64,000 nt of DNA from Haloarcula litorea (GTDB taxonomy: Archaea; Halobacteriota; Halobacteria; Halobacteriales; Haloarculaceae): assembly GCF_029338195.1 (NCBI RefSeq), contig NZ_CP119779.1:3162001-3226000 (forward strand), read 5' to 3'. This document shows positions 61,896 to 64,000 of the stretch, in pieces. Every line of letters begins with the position of its first letter. Position 1 is the stretch's first letter. Position numbers and translations under genes: made by a program. The notes under the pieces were generated by a model. The model saw only the letters and a list, made by a program, of their open reading frames with translations. It did not search any database and was not told the origin of the DNA.

Positions 61896-63419
61896 GTGAC
61901 CGACGCCGTCGTCTGGCACCGGGCCGACCTCCGTACCGTCGACAACGCGGCGCTCGCGGCCGCCAGCGACGCAGACCGGGTCGCGCCGGCGTTCGTCGTC
62001 GACCCGGTGTACTACGGCGACGACGGGCTCGCCTGCGACGCCCGCCTGCGGTTCCTCCACGAGTGCCTCGCCGACCTCCGCGGGCAGTACCGCGACCTGG
62101 GGAGCGACCTCGCGTTGCTGTCGGGGGACCCTCACGAACGCGTCCCCGAACTCCTCGATCGCGGCTTCGCGGTGTACGTCAACCGCGACGTGACCGCGCG
62201 CCGGGGACTGGCCCGCGACGAGGCGCTCCTCGACCGCGAGGGCGTGCAGGTGTTCGACGACGACGGGATCCGCCGTCCCGGCCAGCGCCACCGAGACGGG
62301 ACCGTGGCGGTCGACACGCGCGCGACGCGGGCCGGCGAGGGGTGGGACGACCACTGCGAGGCGTACTTCGAGCGCGAGCCCCACGCACGACCGGACGGGC
62401 TCGGCCCGAACCCGGTGGACTCCGAGGTGACGATCGAGGAGGTCGAGGCCAGACACGACGTGGCTCCCGAGAAGCGCGGCGTGCCGGCGGGGGGAACGAT
62501 GGCGGGAAACGAGCGGCTGTCGGCGTTCGTCGACCGTCTGACCGACTACCCGCGCGTCGTCTCGCCGCCCGCCGCCGCGGAGGACCGCTCGTCGCGGCTC
62601 TCGCCGTACCTGACGTTCGGCGCGCTCTCCCACCGGCAGGTGTACCAGCGGGTCCAGTCGGCCCCCGAGAGCCGGGGCCGGGAGATGTACACCTCGCGGC
62701 TGTTCTGGAACCGCCACTACCACCAGAAGCTGGCCGACTGGCCGGGCTGGACCGAGCGGGCGGTCAACCCCGTGTTCCGGGGGCTGTTCCGGGACGAGCA
62801 CGACGAGGACCTGGACGCCGCGTGGCGCGAGGGCCGGACGGGGTTCCCGATGGTCGACGCCGCGATGCGCGCGCTGACCGAGACCGGCTACGTCAACTTC
62901 CGGATGCGGGCGCTGGCGGCGACGTTCTACGTCTACGTGCTGAAACAGTGGTGGAGGCGCGGGGCCGACTTCGTGTACGAACACCTCGTCGACGCCGACC
63001 CCGCCATCAACTACACGCAGTGGCAGTCCCAGTGCAACCTCACCGGCGTCCACCCGGTGCGGGTGTACGACCCCGAAAAGCAGCTCCGAGAGTACGACCC
63101 CGACGGCGCGTTCGTCCGCGAGTACGTCCCCGAGCTGGCACCGCTCCCGGACGAACACCTGCCAGCGCCGGCCGAGACCCCGGTCGGCGTCCAGCGGGAG
63201 TGTGGGGTCGACGTGGGCGAGGACTACCCCTACCCCGTCGTCGACTACGACCACGAGGCCGAGCGGGCCCGGGAGCGGTACGCCGCCCTCGCCGACCGGG
63301 CGCGCGAGGCGCTGTCGGACCCGCGGGTCCGCCGCCGGGGATCGTTCTCGAACCGCGGACGGGACCGGGCCGACGACGGGGGCGAGGACGGCGGCCAGAC
63401 CAGCCTCGACGACTTCTAG
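61896..63419 (+). CDS. phr: DNA photolyase/cryptochrome family protein
   Basis: A 507-residue photolyase. The N-terminal alpha/beta antenna domain (about 1-135) begins VTDAVVWHRADLRTVDNAALAAAS; the FAD-binding helical domain contains LSPYLTFGALSHRQVYQRV, YTSRLFWNRHYHQKL, WREGRTGFPMVDAAMRAL, TGYVNFRMRALAATFYVYVL, and INYTQWQSQCNLTG to VRVYDPEKQ. These are the FAD-binding and cyclobutane-dimer pocket motifs; light-driven repair of UV damage is likely. GTG 61896 is the start. It ends just before a glycosyltransferase on the other strand (four-base overlap of stops). Confidence 0.93.
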   Translation: MTDAVVWHRADLRTVDNAALAAASDADRVAPAFVVDPVYYGDDGLACDARLRFLHECLADLRGQYRDLGSDLALLSGDPHERVPELLDRGFAVYVNRDVTARRGLARDEALLDREGVQVFDDDGIRRPGQRHRDGTVAVDTRATRAGEGWDDHCEAYFEREPHARPDGLGPNPVDSEVTIEEVEARHDVAPEKRGVPAGGTMAGNERLSAFVDRLTDYPRVVSPPAAAEDRSSRLSPYLTFGALSHRQVYQRVQSAPESRGREMYTSRLFWNRHYHQKLADWPGWTERAVNPVFRGLFRDEHDEDLDAAWREGRTGFPMVDAAMRALTETGYVNFRMRALAATFYVYVLKQWWRRGADFVYEHLVDADPAINYTQWQSQCNLTGVHPVRVYDPEKQLREYDPDGAFVREYVPELAPLPDEHLPAPAETPVGVQRECGVDVGEDYPYPVVDYDHEAERARERYAALADRAREALSDPRVRRRGSFSNRGRDRADDGGEDGGQTSLDDF

Positions 63420-64000
63420 CTGACCTGCTCGTAGACGTCCCGGAGCCGGTCGACGGCGCGCTCGACGCTGACCCGCTCGCGGCGGGCCAGACAGTTCTCC
63501 CGGAGGCGCTCACGCTCGGCCAGCGTCCGCTCGATCGCGTTCCGGAAGGCGTCGACGTCGCCCTCCGGATAGGTGTAGCCGGTCTCGCCGTCGTCGACGG
63601 TGTCGCTGAGCGCCCCCGCGTCGACGCCGGCGACGGGCGTCCCACAGCAGTTGGCCTCCAGCGCGACGAGCCCCTGGGTCTCGACGGGGCTGGGGAACGC
63701 GAACACGTCGAGCGTGCCGTACAGCGACGGCAGTTCGGCGCGGTCCAGAAAGCCCAGGAAGCGGACGTCGACGTCGGCCTCGGCGGCCCGCCGCTCCAGC
63801 CCCTCGCGGGCCGGACCGTCGCCGCCGAAGACCACGGTCACGTCCAGCCCCTCACAGGCCGCGATGACGTCCGGCAGGCACTTCTCGTGGCCGTGCCGGC
63901 CCGTGTAGCCCACCAGCGGCCCGTCGGGCAGGCCGTGGCGCTCGCGGAAGTCGTCGTCGGGCCGCGGGGCGAAGAAGTCGGTGTCGACGCCGTTCGGGAT
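63416..64000 (-). CDS. GT4-family glycosyltransferase, 3' part
   Basis: The C-terminal 194 residues of a GT-B fold glycosyltransferase, open to the window edge. The second Rossmann domain shows IPNGVDTDFFAPRP (motif at the domain start), PDGPLVGYTGRHGHEK, VFGGDGPAREGLE, VRFLGFLDRAELPSLYG, FAFPSPVETQGLVALEANCCGTP with the donor-binding E-x7-E pattern, and the final helix VEQ-type ending. It is a typical GT4 enzyme (mannosyl- or glucosyltransferase type). The N-terminal acceptor domain lies outside the window, so substrate cannot be judged. Confidence 0.9.
   Translation of the reverse strand: MPNGVDTDFFAPRPDDDFRERHGLPDGPLVGYTGRHGHEKCLPDVIAACEGLDVTVVFGGDGPAREGLERRAAEADVDVRFLGFLDRAELPSLYGTLDVFAFPSPVETQGLVALEANCCGTPVAGVDAGALSDTVDDGETGYTYPEGDVDAFRNAIERTLAERERLRENCLARRERVSVERAVDRLRDVYEQVS

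Overview
The window is a GC-rich chromosomal segment of a halophilic archaeon (class Halobacteria, probably near Haloarculaceae). The reasons are very acidic predicted proteins, strong G/C third-position bias, archaeal TATA boxes 25-30 bases before leaderless starts, Tat lipoproteins, a PGF-CTERM surface protein, haloarchaea-only families, and archaeal information-processing genes (PriS, Gins51, Rpo11/L, TFB). It is densely coded on both strands with many 1-8 base gene overlaps. I see no IS element, CRISPR array, integrase or rRNA.

Layout. 1-6.1 kb: the end of priS and the GINS gene, then TspO, an HtrA-like Tat lipoprotein protease, an MBL-fold hydrolase, OsmC and small haloarchaeal proteins. 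6.2-9.8 kb: a fructose module, with class I aldolase plus a PfkB-like sugar kinase on one strand, converging on 1-phosphofructokinase plus a GlpR-type regulator. 9.9-18.2 kb: a branched-chain amino acid locus read leftwards, leuA, then ilvB-ilvN-ilvC-(small acidic ORF)-leuC-leuD-leuB; leuA carries an apparent one-base frameshift near its start. 18.3-25.9 kb: a 1075-residue surface protein, a VOC protein, an MBL-like protein, a CopG-like regulator, a possible small-ORF pair and an M24 peptidase. 26-29.8 kb: a sensor-domain protein, a decayed HxlR regulator and a two-gene ABC exporter. 29.8-33 kb: aroA, aroC and a UDG-like Fe-S protein. 33-42.3 kb: tRNA-Ser with a duplicated 3' end, a CARDB-like secreted protein, GTP cyclohydrolase III, a CBS protein, GNAT, tRNA-Thr, a coiled-coil membrane protein and a multi-spanning membrane protein coupled to a zinc-finger/TM protein. 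42.3-49.7 kb: a repeat- and hairpin-rich gap, rpoL, a zinc-ribbon/CAP-like protein, hisF, a PQQ-repeat lipoprotein and purL. 49.8-57.4 kb: a wHTH/membrane pair, a multicopper oxidase, a PHP protein coupled to an unusual asparagine-synthase-like protein, Nudix, TFB and gatCA. 57.5-64 kb: a 1027-residue PAS/GAF/Bat regulator, a HalOD1 protein, a photolyase and the end of a glycosyltransferase.

Working together: the ilv/leu block gives almost the whole valine/leucine route; the fructose module gives fructose to fructose 1-phosphate to fructose 1,6-bisphosphate to triose phosphates if the unassigned kinase is a ketohexokinase; gatCA supports transamidation of tRNA; aroA/aroC give the last two steps to chorismate.

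The points most worth a second look are the leuA frameshift, the ketohexokinase candidate, the PHP/asparagine-synthase-like pair with a clipped glutaminase domain, the decayed HxlR gene before the exporter, a possible leaderless pair of tiny ORFs, a conserved-looking small protein inside the ilv-leu operon, and a repeated pattern of short direct repeats copied from the 3' ends of genes (tRNA-Ser, multicopper oxidase, gatA). No single entirely new defence or mobile system is evident.
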